The notes: a model not told the origin generated them from the letters alone. 64,000 nucleotides of DNA from Cyclobacteriaceae bacterium (GCA_028284125.1 JANQSI010000018.1:62001-126000); one strand, 5' to 3'. Counted from the stretch's first letter, positions 1 through 10,528 are shown. Translations and numbers: made by a program.

Positions 1-2257
1 GTGCGGCTAGATGCTCATCATAAAATTCAAAATCAAAAACATGATCAGGAAATGCAGTACTCCAATGCTTTTCTACGTGAGCAATTAAGTTTTGAATTTC
101 AGAAAAGCTGGATTCGTTTGCATTGAATTTAATGGCGACCTGGTAAATATTCCATTTAAGGTTTGCAAAAACCACGTTATCCATTTCTCTCCTAAGAGTA
201 CCTGCATGAAAGTCTGCCAAAACTCCAACGATTGTAAATTCCCTGCCGCTTCTACCGTATTGAAAACGTTCTCCAAGAGCTTCGACTGGATCTTCAAACC
301 CAAAAAGTCGAGTCATCTTGTGATTGACAACCACATGATCCCGTGGATCGCCTTCTTTGTAGTTCTCACCAGCAATGAGCTCTAGTTCAAATAGGTCCAG
401 ATAATTTTCATCTACATTTTTGAGATTGCCCGAAGGATCTTCCTCGACAATACCCGGATGGTAAATAGGATTATTGACTTTCCAGGTCGCGAGAGGTCCT
501 GAAGTATTGAAGCTGACTTTTTCTACCTGCGGACTGCTCAAAAGATTGGTTTTTAAGAGTTGTAGTTTAAGCGAGTCACTTTCTGGCAATTTGACAGTAA
601 TGATAGAATCCTTATTGAATCCAAGGTCTTTAGTAAGAAAATAGTCCATTTGCATGTTCAGAATCAAGATGCCTATGATAAGGATTTGGGATATTGCAAA
701 CTGAAAAACCACCAGGGCTCTTCTAAGTGATAAAAAGCCAGATGTTTGTCGAGCGTTTAATGAATTTTTGACTGCCAAAATCGGATTCATCCTTGCAAGA
801 ATGGTGGCTGGATATATTCCTGAGATAAAAGTCACTGACAAAACGATGATTGCTACGTTCTTAAGCATTTCAAATCCAGTGAATAATTGAAGATCTATTT
901 CATAGCCAAAAATGTTTTCGATTTCACTTGAGAGCAACTGGGCCACCAACAATCCAAAAAATGCGGCTATCGATGTAATTAGGAAGGTCTCCGAAAGGAA
1001 TTGTGCGATCAATTGGCCTTTGTTGCTTCCAAGAGATTTTCTCACACCAACTTCCTTTGATCTTTTTACTGCCTGGGCTGTAGAGAGATTAATGAAATTG
1101 ATACATGCGGTGATGATCATAAATAGTCCTACAATTCCAAGCGCAATTAACTTGTTGTAGCTCACTGTTGCGCCACGATAATTTCTTGTTACGGTGCTGC
1201 TAGAATGCATTTCTGCAAGTGGTTGAAGTTTGAGCTCCATCAGACTCGCCATGTCTTCGGGCTGGTACTTCATCAAATATCCTTCGAGCTGCTCTTCGAA
1301 CTCTTTCCGTGACATTTTATCCTTCAAAAGAATAAAGCAATTGGTGGCACTATTGTACTCTTGCCAGCTTTTTCCTTCATAGAAGTATCGATTCGCAACA
1401 TCCTGGTCCTGGTAGTGAAAAATCGCCTTGAAAGGAAAATCTGATGTTGATGGCAGATCTTCTATAACTGCCGAGACGTATAGCGTTTTCTCATTTTCAA
1501 GAACGAGTGATCTTCCAACTGCTTTATGTACCTCATCCGGTTGTAGCCCATAATACTTTTGAGCATTTGAAGAAGTTAGGATTACATTCCCTTTTTCTGA
1601 AAGAGCGCTGGTCGCATTTCCGGAAATCCACTTAAAATCGAAAAGCAATAAGAACTCGGGCTCGATAAAAACAACACCATCCTTTTCCTGGAATCTTTTT
1701 TTGTCACCATCAGTCTCTTCTATTGTAATGAAGCCATCTTCGTCATAATAGCTCATAGCCGAGGTGATGCCGAAATCGTTTCTTAACCCTTCCGCGATTG
1801 CGTGAGGTTGACCAGCAAAATATACCTTGTCACCGTCTCGCTCGAATTCGTTGACAAGCCTGTAGATATACTCGTAGTTTGAATGGTGCTTGTCAAAGCT
1901 GGTCTCATGATCAATGATTTTGTAAATGACCAGGCCGCAACCGATTCCAAGAGCAAGGCCAAGGATATTCATCATGGAGAACATTTTCTCCCGTTTAATA
2001 AACCGAAATGAGGTTACAAAGTAATTTTTTAACATACCGTAATTGTTTAGTCGATAAGTGCCATCTGCTGGCTTGATTATGCTTGGTCTGAATAAGAGCA
2101 AGACATCTTTAATGAATTTTCTATCCGCTTTTTTCTTCCCCATTTCCTTTGTTCTTTCTTCATACAATTCCATCAAATCACCCTCAATGGGCTTTTTGAG
2201 TTGAGGATGACAGAACCATCGGAAAAATTTCAGAAAAAGTTTAGGTGGCTTATTCAT
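1..2257 (-). CDS. FtsX/MacB-type ABC transporter permease with permease prefix domain, 3' end cut by window edge
   Basis: The minus-strand frame is open from the ATG at 2257 to the window edge (752 codons, no stop), so the last FtsX segment is missing. The N-terminus has the family prefix (PPKLFLKFFRWFCHP, then IEGDLMELYEE), a linker ending LNNYGMLK, a first membrane helix at about residue 95, a large extracytoplasmic MacB-like domain, then an FtsX module with KRSKEVGVRKSLGSN, a second helix block and a second periplasmic domain. The start overlaps the upstream permease stop by 8 nt (ATGAATAA), which fixes the start. It is the last visible gene of the operon led by the PadR gene at 7448-7792. 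Substrate unknown; a role in envelope-peptide or stress export is only a family-level guess. Confidence 0.9.
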   Translation of the reverse strand, partial: MNKPPKLFLKFFRWFCHPQLKKPIEGDLMELYEERTKEMGKKKADRKFIKDVLLLFRPSIIKPADGTYRLNNYGMLKNYFVTSFRFIKREKMFSMMNILGLALGIGCGLVIYKIIDHETSFDKHHSNYEYIYRLVNEFERDGDKVYFAGQPHAIAEGLRNDFGITSAMSYYDEDGFITIEETDGDKKRFQEKDGVVFIEPEFLLLFDFKWISGNATSALSEKGNVILTSSNAQKYYGLQPDEVHKAVGRSLVLENEKTLYVSAVIEDLPSTSDFPFKAIFHYQDQDVANRYFYEGKSWQEYNSATNCFILLKDKMSRKEFEEQLEGYLMKYQPEDMASLMELKLQPLAEMHSSSTVTRNYRGATVSYNKLIALGIVGLFMIITACINFINLSTAQAVKRSKEVGVRKSLGSNKGQLIAQFLSETFLITSIAAFFGLLVAQLLSSEIENIFGYEIDLQLFTGFEMLKNVAIIVLSVTFISGIYPATILARMNPILAVKNSLNARQTSGFLSLRRALVVFQFAISQILIIGILILNMQMDYFLTKDLGFNKDSIITVKLPESDSLKLQLLKTNLLSSPQVEKVSFNTSGPLATWKVNNPIYHPGIVEEDPSGNLKNVDENYLDLFELELIAGENYKEGDPRDHVVVNHKMTRLFGFEDPVEALGERFQYGRSGREFTIVGVLADFHAGTLRREMDNVVFANLKWNIYQVAIKFNANESSFSEIQNLIAHVEKHWSTAFPDHVFDFEFYDEHLAA

Positions 2258-4844
2258 ACTTAAGTGCTTCTACGGGATTTGCCTTAGCGGCTTTAACAGT
2301 TTGAAAACTCATGGTTAATAGAGCAACCAACATCGAAAAAATACCAGAACCAATGAAGAACCAGATGTTAAGTTCTATCCTGTAAGCAAATGATTCCAAC
2401 CAGTATTTCATGATAAAAAAGCTCATTGGAAGTGAGATCAGAATTGCAACACCAACCATCTTAGAAAAATCGCTGCTTAGCAATAAGACCAACTTGTATT
2501 CGCTGGATCCCAGTACTTTTCTGATCCCAATTTCTTTCTGTCGTCTCTCAGAAGTAAAAGCAACCAAGCCTAGCAAACCAAGGCAGGAAATAAGAATAGC
2601 AACCGCACCGAATGATTTAGATATGCCCGCAATTTGTTGTTCCGATCGATACAGTCTGTCATACTCCTCATCGAAAAAATTAAAAGTGAAGTTCAACCCG
2701 GGATTTCGGATCTGGTACATTTCTTCAATCCGGCTGATGGTCTCCAATTCATTTCCTGACTGAATCCGGACAACAATGGTGGATTGTTCTTCATAAAACT
2801 GTAGGAAACAAGGAATGATTTCCTGGTGGAGAGATTCGAAGTGGAAATTCTTCACTATACCTATTATCTCCCGGTCTCTGCCCCATAGATTTACGATTTT
2901 CCCAACCGGGTTTTCAATTCCCATCATCTCAATCGCCTTTTCATTGAAAAGTATTTTGGAACTTTCATCACCAAATTCACGGGAAAATGTACGCCCTTCA
3001 ACTAATTCCAGGCCAAAGGTTTCAATCAGATCGTATCCTACTTCAAGGTTAGCAAAGCGGATGTATTCATCTTCCCCTTTCCCTTCCCATCGGATACCTG
3101 AAGTTCTTCCGCTGTTGCCTAGCAAATCATGGCCAAACATGCCTGCATTTAGAACACCGGTTTCCTTTTTTAACTCATCAATGAAAGAGGAGCCCCTTTC
3201 TTCAAGATCTCCATCAGCCTTGAAATAAATGATATGGTCTTTTTTGAATCCCAAATTTTTGTTTTGAATAAAGCTGATTTGAGAAGTGATGACCATTACA
3301 GAACTGATCAGTAAGATGGAGACCGAAAACTGAAAGATCACCAATCCTCTCCGGGCCCACAGATCACCTGCAGAACCGGTGATCTTACCCCTGAAAATTT
3401 TAATGGGGTCAAATCCTGACAAATACAAGGCAGGATAACTGCCCGCAAAAATGGCCGTAACAAATCCGATGAGTAAAACAGCGCTCACCAGTTTGAAATC
3501 AGGAACTATGCTGAGCTCTTTTTCGGTGAGCAGGTTGAATGAAGGGAGGATGAAGGTGATGATCATACCTGCGATCAGAAAGGCAATAAAGGTCATTAAA
3601 AAAGCCTCGGTAAAATGTTGAGATATGAGAGATCCTCTTTTTGCCCCCATTGCTTTTTTAACTCCGATTTCTTTCAACCTTCTTGAAGCTCTGGCGGTCG
3701 ATAGGTTCATGAAATTGATACATGCAATCAGAAGTACCAGACCGGCAATGACGGAAAACAACCTGACGTATTGAATTCTCCCGCCAACCGGCACTCCATT
3801 TTCATACTTGCCGTACAAGTATCGATCAGAATATTTCTGGAGAAAGTGAGTGTGTCTGTAACCTTCTGCTTTCGTTGAAACGAACTTTTCTATTCTCTTG
3901 GACAAATCCTCCACATTCGTGTTTTCTTTTAACAGCAAGTAAGTGTATGGATCACTATTGGTCCATTCACGGACATGCGGATACGCCTCAAGAAAAACCT
4001 CCAGGCTGAAAACGCCATCAAATTGCTTACTTGAGTTGGCAGGAAGGTCTTCAAAAACTCCTGAGATCATGTAAGGTTTTATCTCGTTGTTTTGCCTGAT
4101 GGTAACTGTTTCACCGATGGGGTCAGTATTCTCGCCGAATAACTTTTCTGCGTAATCAGCAGATATGACGATGTTTTTCTTAGATGACAATACATCTGCA
4201 GGGTTCCCTCTTTGCAGTGCATAGGAGAATAGCTTGAAGTAATCCTCGCTGGCGTACTCATCTCGCATTTTCAGTTTGACTTCTCCGTACTGAATGATCC
4301 TGTCAGACGAATATGATCCAACGGGAACAACCGATGCAGCCATTTCAACTTCAGGTATTTCATCAACAAGTGCCTGACCCATAAGAGCTTGAGTAGCCTC
4401 GATAGTGATTATTCTATCTGGGTTATTGATGTTTTGCATTACCTGATACAATTGACCGTCATTTTCATGAAATTTATCCACAGACAATTCATCGTTAATC
4501 CAGAGATAAATGAGCAGCACCGATGCAAGTCCTGTGGACAGACCAATCAGGTTGATGGCAAAGGAGGTTCTGAATCGCTTAAAGCTTCTGAATGCGAGTT
4601 TTATGTTGTGTTTTAACATGCCGTAGTTGTTTATTCTGTAAGTACCGTCAACTGGTTTGATAATGTCACTTCTGAAAAGGAGTAGCACATCTCTGATAAA
4701 TCTCAGATCCGCATTCCGTTTCCCTTTTTCTTTTACTCGTTCCTCATACAACTCTATCAAATCACCTTCAATGGGTTTTTGAAGGTTCGGATGACAGAAC
4801 CATCTAAAGAAGTGAAGAAATATTTTTGGAGGTTGGCTATTCAT
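2250..4844 (-). CDS. FtsX/MacB-type ABC transporter permease with permease prefix domain
   Basis: This is an 864-residue permease. Residues 1 to about 75 are the prefix domain (PPKIFLHFFRWFCHP, IEGDLIELYEE), followed by LNNYGMLKH, one helix (about 95-115), a periplasmic MacB-like domain, an FtsX module with RRLKEIGVKKAMGAK, then a second helix/periplasmic/FtsX half with RRQKEIGIRKVLGSS. The duplicated FtsX layout and length are typical of Cytophagales members. It is flanked on both sides by paralogues with 8-nt overlaps (ATGAATAG at its start, ATGAATAA at its stop). The protein ends in KYE. No ATPase partner is in the window, so an ATPase would have to act in trans. Substrate unknown. Confidence 0.93.
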   Translation of the reverse strand: MNSQPPKIFLHFFRWFCHPNLQKPIEGDLIELYEERVKEKGKRNADLRFIRDVLLLFRSDIIKPVDGTYRINNYGMLKHNIKLAFRSFKRFRTSFAINLIGLSTGLASVLLIYLWINDELSVDKFHENDGQLYQVMQNINNPDRIITIEATQALMGQALVDEIPEVEMAASVVPVGSYSSDRIIQYGEVKLKMRDEYASEDYFKLFSYALQRGNPADVLSSKKNIVISADYAEKLFGENTDPIGETVTIRQNNEIKPYMISGVFEDLPANSSKQFDGVFSLEVFLEAYPHVREWTNSDPYTYLLLKENTNVEDLSKRIEKFVSTKAEGYRHTHFLQKYSDRYLYGKYENGVPVGGRIQYVRLFSVIAGLVLLIACINFMNLSTARASRRLKEIGVKKAMGAKRGSLISQHFTEAFLMTFIAFLIAGMIITFILPSFNLLTEKELSIVPDFKLVSAVLLIGFVTAIFAGSYPALYLSGFDPIKIFRGKITGSAGDLWARRGLVIFQFSVSILLISSVMVITSQISFIQNKNLGFKKDHIIYFKADGDLEERGSSFIDELKKETGVLNAGMFGHDLLGNSGRTSGIRWEGKGEDEYIRFANLEVGYDLIETFGLELVEGRTFSREFGDESSKILFNEKAIEMMGIENPVGKIVNLWGRDREIIGIVKNFHFESLHQEIIPCFLQFYEEQSTIVVRIQSGNELETISRIEEMYQIRNPGLNFTFNFFDEEYDRLYRSEQQIAGISKSFGAVAILISCLGLLGLVAFTSERRQKEIGIRKVLGSSEYKLVLLLSSDFSKMVGVAILISLPMSFFIMKYWLESFAYRIELNIWFFIGSGIFSMLVALLTMSFQTVKAAKANPVEALKYE

Positions 4845-7446
4845 CTTTTAGAATTTCAGCTGGGTCTGATAATGCTACTTTGATCGACTGGGTGCTGACA
4901 GTAATACAAGCGATGATTACTGCCATGATTCCGGATAGTGCAAAAACCCACCATTGAATGTCGATGTGATAGGAATAGTTTTCCAACCACTTGCTTACAA
5001 AAATCCAGGCGATAGGAATTGCGACAAGAAAACCAATGCCGACGAGCTTTAGAAAGTCTAGAGACACGAGAGATACAATACTGGATAAGGAAGCTCCCAA
5101 AACTTTTCGAATTCCCACTTCCTTTACTCGTAAGTGAATCGTGTAGGTTGCTAACCCAAAGAGACCGAGGGACGCAATAACGATTGCCAAAAGAGTGAAG
5201 AAATTGAATATCTTGCTCTGACTGATATCTTCATGGTACAGGTTATTGTATTGATCTGAAAGTAGCTGCATATCGAATGGATAGGAAGTGTAAGGCGCAA
5301 TGGTTTCTTCCAGGTATGCAATAGTCTCTTGAAGATTTTCAGGGTTTATCCTGAATGAGATATACCTGAAAGACCTGGAACTTCTTCGTTCAATAAACAT
5401 CGGTTCTATTTCCATATGCATTGAGTGCATGTGAAAGTCTTTGATTACCCCAATGACCTCCCGATACTTCAAATCCCAGTCTTCTGTGAAACGCTTACCT
5501 ATTGCTTCATGTGGTGTCCAACCCATTGTTTTAGCTGTGGTCTCATTGATGATGCATAAGTTGATCGTATCTTTTAATTCTCTTGAGAAATTTCTTCCAG
5601 CGATTAATTCAATGTCATAAAGGTCGAGAAAGTCATATCCGGCTCTCATTTGATAGATATGTAGATCATCATTGGGATCTCCTCCTTTTTCATCATTTAC
5701 CACAGTACGTTGACGAAGATTTATAGGCAAGTATTGTGAGCCTGCAACAGCCTTGATATTCGGATGATTGAGCCACTCCCTCTTAAGCACATCAAAGTTG
5801 CTAGTGACCTCTCTACTCCGGCTTCTAAAGGTCAGGATATCTTCCTTTTGAAAACCCAAATCTTTGTTCTGAATAAATTGGAACTGTTGGTTGGCTTCAA
5901 CAGCACAAATAATCATAGCAATCGAAACAGCATACTGACCAACAATCAACCATTTCTGAAGGCTACTTTTTGATAAACCTTTGGTTTTGCCTTTCAGCGC
6001 ATAAATAGGTTGAAGCTTGGAGATAAGAAATGCGGGATAGTAACCTGAAAGAATACCTAGGAATAGAACGAGTCCCAGAAGGTAAGGAATAGCTGCAATC
6101 AACGTATCAATCTCTGGTTGAAGAGGTCTTCCTAATAGTTCTCCAAACACCGGCAAAGAGATCCATGTGATTGATGTTGCTATAACTATTGCAATGAATG
6201 TAAGAAAGGTTGATTCAAACAAAAACTGAAAAATCAGCTGTCTTCTTCCGGCTCCTATCGTTTTTCTCAAGCCAACTTCTTTTGAACGGCTCATGGATCT
6301 GGCAATGGCCAGGTTGGTATAGTTGACAAGAGCAAGGATTAAAATGAGCAGAACGATGATCGAAAAGAGTAACAGTTGTTTTTTGCTTCCTTTTCCTGTA
6401 AAATCAAAATTGAATTCCGACTGAAGATGAACATCTTTTAATGCTTCAAACCTGTATTCTTGAGGATACAACTCAAGATTGATCCAATACTTTTCAAGCA
6501 ACTCTGGCATCTTGGCTTCAAGCACAGAAACATCACTTCCTTCATTAAGGGTAAAAAACGTCTTGAAACCATTGCTTCGCCACTTCTCACGAGCCATCTC
6601 CTCTTTATACCAGTCTCTTCCTTCAATGTTGATTACAAAATCAAGGTCAACAGTCGAATTTTTTGGTGGGTCTTTTATAACTCCAGTCACCTGATAGATC
6701 TGATTGCGTTGAATCAATTGTTGACCGATGGCATTTTCATCATCGAAAATTTTTGCTGCAAGAGACTCTGTCAAAACAACACTTGTTGGATCTTGAAGTG
6801 CAGTGAGTGGATCTCCCTCAATAAACTCATAAGGAAACACGTGAAAAAAATACTTATCTGAAAAGATTCCGGACTCGTAATAGAGATTGTCCTCACTTGT
6901 TCCAATCAATGCGTTGTACCAATCAAAGGCCGTTGCATGATCAACTTCAGGGTATTCGTTTTGCAACGCAGACGCAAGAGGTAATGCAGTTACTGCAACT
7001 TTGTTTTTACCTAAAAAATTATGGCTGGGCGGGGTGTTATAGACCCTGTAGATATTGTCGTAGTTCTCAAGAAATCGATCGTACGAAAACTCATACTTGA
7101 TGAATGAAAGGATCAATAGAACACAAGTGACGCTTATGGATAGGCCACCAATGTTGATAGCGGCGTATAACCGCTGCCTCTTTAGGTTCCTGATCGTTGT
7201 TTTAAAATAGTTTTTTAGCATACCGTAATAATTGAGTTTTACTGTACCACCGGTTGGTTTTATGATGTCTTTTCTGAATAGCAGCAACACATCTCTTCTG
7301 AATAGCCAGTCTGCTTTTTTCTTTCCTTTTTCCTTAATCCTCTCTTCATACAGCTCCATCAAATCACCTTCAATTGGACTTTGCAGGCCCGGATGACAAA
7401 ACCATCGAAAGAATTTGATAAAGAGTTTAGGTGGACGGTTTGCCAT
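4837..7446 (-). CDS. FtsX/MacB-type ABC transporter permease with permease prefix domain
   Basis: This is an 869-residue permease and the first of three behind the PadR gene at 7448-7792. I chose the ATG at 7446, one base after the PadR stop, because it gives the family start MANRPPKLFIKFFRWFCHP. The open frame extends upstream only to a TTG at 7461. The order is prefix domain, LNYYGMLKN, helix, MacB-like periplasmic domain, FtsX module (RSKEVGLRKTIGAG), and a second half ending with RVKEVGIRKVLGAS and three helices. The C-terminus EILKDE overlaps the next start. It is probably co-transcribed with the PadR gene and under its control. Substrate unknown. Confidence 0.92.
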   Translation of the reverse strand: MANRPPKLFIKFFRWFCHPGLQSPIEGDLMELYEERIKEKGKKKADWLFRRDVLLLFRKDIIKPTGGTVKLNYYGMLKNYFKTTIRNLKRQRLYAAINIGGLSISVTCVLLILSFIKYEFSYDRFLENYDNIYRVYNTPPSHNFLGKNKVAVTALPLASALQNEYPEVDHATAFDWYNALIGTSEDNLYYESGIFSDKYFFHVFPYEFIEGDPLTALQDPTSVVLTESLAAKIFDDENAIGQQLIQRNQIYQVTGVIKDPPKNSTVDLDFVINIEGRDWYKEEMAREKWRSNGFKTFFTLNEGSDVSVLEAKMPELLEKYWINLELYPQEYRFEALKDVHLQSEFNFDFTGKGSKKQLLLFSIIVLLILILALVNYTNLAIARSMSRSKEVGLRKTIGAGRRQLIFQFLFESTFLTFIAIVIATSITWISLPVFGELLGRPLQPEIDTLIAAIPYLLGLVLFLGILSGYYPAFLISKLQPIYALKGKTKGLSKSSLQKWLIVGQYAVSIAMIICAVEANQQFQFIQNKDLGFQKEDILTFRSRSREVTSNFDVLKREWLNHPNIKAVAGSQYLPINLRQRTVVNDEKGGDPNDDLHIYQMRAGYDFLDLYDIELIAGRNFSRELKDTINLCIINETTAKTMGWTPHEAIGKRFTEDWDLKYREVIGVIKDFHMHSMHMEIEPMFIERRSSRSFRYISFRINPENLQETIAYLEETIAPYTSYPFDMQLLSDQYNNLYHEDISQSKIFNFFTLLAIVIASLGLFGLATYTIHLRVKEVGIRKVLGASLSSIVSLVSLDFLKLVGIGFLVAIPIAWIFVSKWLENYSYHIDIQWWVFALSGIMAVIIACITVSTQSIKVALSDPAEILKDE

Positions 7447-7447
7447 T

Positions 7448-7792
7448 TTAGTTAGTGACAAATTTTACATCAAGAGCAACATCAGGAATTGAATCCCACA
7501 TCGCATTTCGAGTCTCCTTAGTGTATTGCATGGCTTTTTTCCCAAGAGCCGTGATCTTATAGAATCGCTTGGGTCGACCAGCTCGCTCAGGTGTAGCATC
7601 CGAATCATGGGATCGGAGGTATTCTTTATCTTCAAGTCTTTTGAGGGCTGATTGAAGCGCACCTACACTTACTTTTCGATTCAGTCTGGTTTCAATTTCC
7701 TTTTTGATGGAAACGCCATAAGCATTTTCGTAGAGGATGCCCACCGTAAGCATGACGACCTCCTCAAATTCACCTAATTGATATTTTTTCAT
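7448..7792 (-). CDS. PadR-family transcriptional regulator
   Basis: This 114-residue winged-helix protein is the expected length for a short PadR regulator (subfamily without a long C-terminal domain). The N-terminus LGEFEEVVMLTVGIL and the wing region (VGALQSALKRLEDKEYL, GRPKRFYKIT) are PadR hallmarks. The ATG at 7792 is preferred over the TTG at 7801 because it aligns with the second PadR in the window (18414-18743; about half the residues identical by eye). It leads three permease genes and is followed after one base by the first of them. A pair of 17-bp direct repeats sits just upstream, which suggests that it represses its own operon. The inducing signal is unknown. Confidence 0.92.
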   Translation of the reverse strand: MKKYQLGEFEEVVMLTVGILYENAYGVSIKKEIETRLNRKVSVGALQSALKRLEDKEYLRSHDSDATPERAGRPKRFYKITALGKKAMQYTKETRNAMWDSIPDVALDVKFVTN

Positions 7793-7803
7793 AACCAACA
7801 ATT

Positions 7804-7865
7804 AATTCCTATTCGTAGTATTTACGAAGAAAGAAAAAATTGGTTATAAATTCCTATTCGTAGTA
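7804..7865 (-). promoter_or_regulatory. Paired direct repeats, candidate PadR operator of the three-permease operon
   Basis: Two identical 17-bp copies lie at 7804-7820 and 7849-7865 (minus-strand reading TACTACGAATAGGAATT), 45 bp apart start to start. The proximal copy overlaps an inverted repeat, TTCGTA/TACGAA, at 7812-7828. They fill the gap between the end of the upstream operon and the PadR start at 7792. The TACTAC core recurs upstream of the other PadR gene. Repressor binding is inferred from position and repetition. Confidence 0.6.
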
Positions 7866-7879
7866 ATATTATTTTAAGT

Positions 7880-10528
7880 CTACTCATCCCTAAGAAGATC
7901 TGCTGGATTTTGAATGGTTGCTTCTCGGATTTGCCAACCGATGGTCATTACCCCTATTAGCAGCACGATCAAAAGACCCGAAAGCATGTCGAGTGCTGAG
8001 ATTTTGGCTCTATATAAAAAGTCATTGAGAAGAAGGTCATCAACAATGTAACGAGTTACAGGAATAGCTATTAGTCCTGCTACAATTATCATTACCAGGA
8101 AACTTCGTGAAAGCAAAAGCGATAGGTTTTTCATACTCGCTCCCAATACCTTTCTGATACTTATCTCTTTCATTCTGCTTTCCGTGGTAAACACAGCCAT
8201 CCCAAGTAAGCCCAATGTAGAGATGGAAATAGCAAGAAATGCAAGAAATGCGGTAATGGTATAAGTCGTTTTTTGTGGCTGATAAATTGTGGCTATTTGA
8301 TCGTTGTAGAATTCTGCTTCAAAAGGGTGATTTGGATCTATCTCACCGTAGGTCTCAGCTAATTTTTTTATTGTTTTGATCAGTTGATCATTTTTGATCT
8401 TCACTCCAAGTGTCATAAACTGTTCTTTTCTAGTGGGTTGAACAAAGACATAAGCGTCCTGATCATTCACATTAAGAGCAATGTTTACAAAGTCTTTTAT
8501 TACACCAACGATTTGCACTCTGGTACGGCCCCTGTACAAAACGATCTTTCCTATGGCTTCTTCATTAGTACCAAGATCCAGAGCTTTCACAAGCGCTTCA
8601 TTCACTACGATTTGTTTTGGAGCATTTTCCTTAGCTGAACCGACAAAGCCAGTTCCTGCGATTATCTTGAAATCATGCATTTCAAAATACTTTTCATCAA
8701 CATAATTCTGTAGTAACATCGTTCTAACATTTTTATCTTCGGATGTAACAAGTCCTAACTGTGCTGATCCTACACCTAGAATCATTGAGGACTTTGAAGT
8801 TGCGATGACTTCCGGCATGTTAGCATATGCATTTTCCAGGAGGTCAACATTGTCCCCTTTAATCTTGATGTTAACAATGTTTTCCGTGGTGTATCCATGA
8901 TCATAGTTTAGGGCAAATTGGTACTGTTTATGAACAAATAGAGCGCACATAATAAGGCCTATTGATAGGGCAAATTGGAAAATGGTTAGTAAACGCCTGA
9001 AGCTCACTCCAGTAAACAATTTGATTTTACTGGCATCATAGAAAATGATTTTAGCCGTCAGCCTAGAAAGAAATAGTGCTGGACTTAAGCCGGCCAGTGT
9101 ACCAAGTCCAATAGCAAACGCAACAAAACTCAGCAGATGGACGGATCGGATATTCAACGTAAACATTTGGTGGCCTTGCGCAGATGGGTTTGGTAAGCTT
9201 AGAAAACCAGGTTTGATGAAGAAGAATAGCCCCAGTCCAACGACTAATGCCATTAAAGACAGAAGGATTGCTTCAATTATGAATTGAGAAAACAATTGTG
9301 AATGCGTAGCACCAGCTACCTTCCGGATGCCTACTTCTTTGGAACGTCTAAGAGATCGTGCCAGTGACAAATTAGTGTAGTTAAAACAGGCTGATAAGAG
9401 TACAATAATTGTAAGACCAACCATGACGTGAATCCGCTGTTCTGAAAACATAGGACCAGTTCGATTGACATATGAATCACTTGTTACAAATTCATCAAGA
9501 GGCTGAAGAAGATGTGTGATTGGTTCTTTTGCAGTTGAATTGTATTCAGCCATGATCTCTGATATAACAGATTCTACCTCCTCCTTCCTGGTCTGATCAC
9601 CCAAGACCAAGTAGACGAAGTTTTGCTGATAATCTATTGGTCTTACCTTGTAGTCACTTTTCCAGCCATGACCGATTGCAGGAATGTCGTAGGTGCTAAA
9701 AGAGATCAACGACTCAAACTGAATATGCGAATTGATTGGTGGATCTTCGACAACACCAGTAATCAATCCGTTTATGGATCGTTTTTGCCATCCACCTGTA
9801 CTTTCCAGATCAAGTGTTTTACCGATTGGGTCCTCATCTCCAAATAACTTCTTGGCAACCGTTTCCGTCAAGACTACATTGTTAGGATCTGAAAGGGCCG
9901 TTTGAGGGTTTCCCTTTAGAAGTTCAAATGAAAATACATCAAAGAATGAAGGTGTAGTATAATATCCACTTAATGAAACAACACCCGTTTTAGTGACTAA
10001 ATCTGCAGACATGCCTGGCCGCATTATGAGTACTTGCTCCACTCCGGGCACCTGTTCCTTTATTTGATCTCCAACGAAATAAGAGGCTGATGTCAAATGC
10101 CGCTCACTATCGCGAATCTTGCTATCGGTAGTGACCCGATAGATTTTGTTCTTTTTTTCATGGAATTGATCATATGACTTTAATTCAGAGATGAGCAGTA
10201 TCATCAGGATTCCTACTGACATACCAATGGCAAGACCTACTGTATTGATGGTTGAGAATAGTACATTTTTTCTCAGGTTTCTGATAGAGGTCTTTAGGTA
10301 GTTTCTGAACATTCCATATGTATTTAAGTTTTTGGGCCCTTCAAAGGATCGTATAATCCCAGGCCTGAAAAGCTTTAACACATCAATCATGTAAAGCCAT
10401 CTAGCTGACTCTCCATTTTCCTTTCTTTTTTCGAACCGCTCAAGGAGATCGCCTTCGATATCTTCAACATAGTCTGGGTCACAAAACCAGTGAAAAAATT
10501 TTAAAATATATTTCGGAGGGCTACTCAT
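7880..10528 (-). CDS. FtsX/MacB-type ABC transporter permease with permease prefix domain
   Basis: This 882-residue permease is the last gene of the four-permease operon. The prefix is PPKYILKFFHWFCDP then VEDIEGDLLERFE, the linker is LNTYGMFRN, then come a helix, a periplasmic domain, an FtsX module (RSKEVGIRKVAGAT) and a second half with RMKEISIRKVLGAS. Its body is much closer to the permease at 15701-18403 than to its immediate neighbours (shared LRKNVLFS/LRKNALFS, ISTLGLLGM/ISTMGLLGM), so these two are a recent paralogue pair. The start overlaps the upstream stop by 8 nt (ATGAGTAG). The C-terminus LLRDE has the same terminal motif as genes followed by a coupled permease, although none follows here. 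Confidence 0.92.
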   Translation of the reverse strand: MSSPPKYILKFFHWFCDPDYVEDIEGDLLERFEKRKENGESARWLYMIDVLKLFRPGIIRSFEGPKNLNTYGMFRNYLKTSIRNLRKNVLFSTINTVGLAIGMSVGILMILLISELKSYDQFHEKKNKIYRVTTDSKIRDSERHLTSASYFVGDQIKEQVPGVEQVLIMRPGMSADLVTKTGVVSLSGYYTTPSFFDVFSFELLKGNPQTALSDPNNVVLTETVAKKLFGDEDPIGKTLDLESTGGWQKRSINGLITGVVEDPPINSHIQFESLISFSTYDIPAIGHGWKSDYKVRPIDYQQNFVYLVLGDQTRKEEVESVISEIMAEYNSTAKEPITHLLQPLDEFVTSDSYVNRTGPMFSEQRIHVMVGLTIIVLLSACFNYTNLSLARSLRRSKEVGIRKVAGATHSQLFSQFIIEAILLSLMALVVGLGLFFFIKPGFLSLPNPSAQGHQMFTLNIRSVHLLSFVAFAIGLGTLAGLSPALFLSRLTAKIIFYDASKIKLFTGVSFRRLLTIFQFALSIGLIMCALFVHKQYQFALNYDHGYTTENIVNIKIKGDNVDLLENAYANMPEVIATSKSSMILGVGSAQLGLVTSEDKNVRTMLLQNYVDEKYFEMHDFKIIAGTGFVGSAKENAPKQIVVNEALVKALDLGTNEEAIGKIVLYRGRTRVQIVGVIKDFVNIALNVNDQDAYVFVQPTRKEQFMTLGVKIKNDQLIKTIKKLAETYGEIDPNHPFEAEFYNDQIATIYQPQKTTYTITAFLAFLAISISTLGLLGMAVFTTESRMKEISIRKVLGASMKNLSLLLSRSFLVMIIVAGLIAIPVTRYIVDDLLLNDFLYRAKISALDMLSGLLIVLLIGVMTIGWQIREATIQNPADLLRDE

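Noticed and set aside
85-303. Minus-strand 72-codon frame inside the partial permease
   Set aside because: It is in a different frame from the continuous permease frame that runs from 2257 to the window edge (both checked by codon phase).
1-2257. Possible frameshift or pseudogene because no complete ORF is present
   Set aside because: The ATG at 2257, an internal ATG codon near 1315 and one near 316 are all in the same phase and the sampled translation is uninterrupted; it is merely cut by the window edge.
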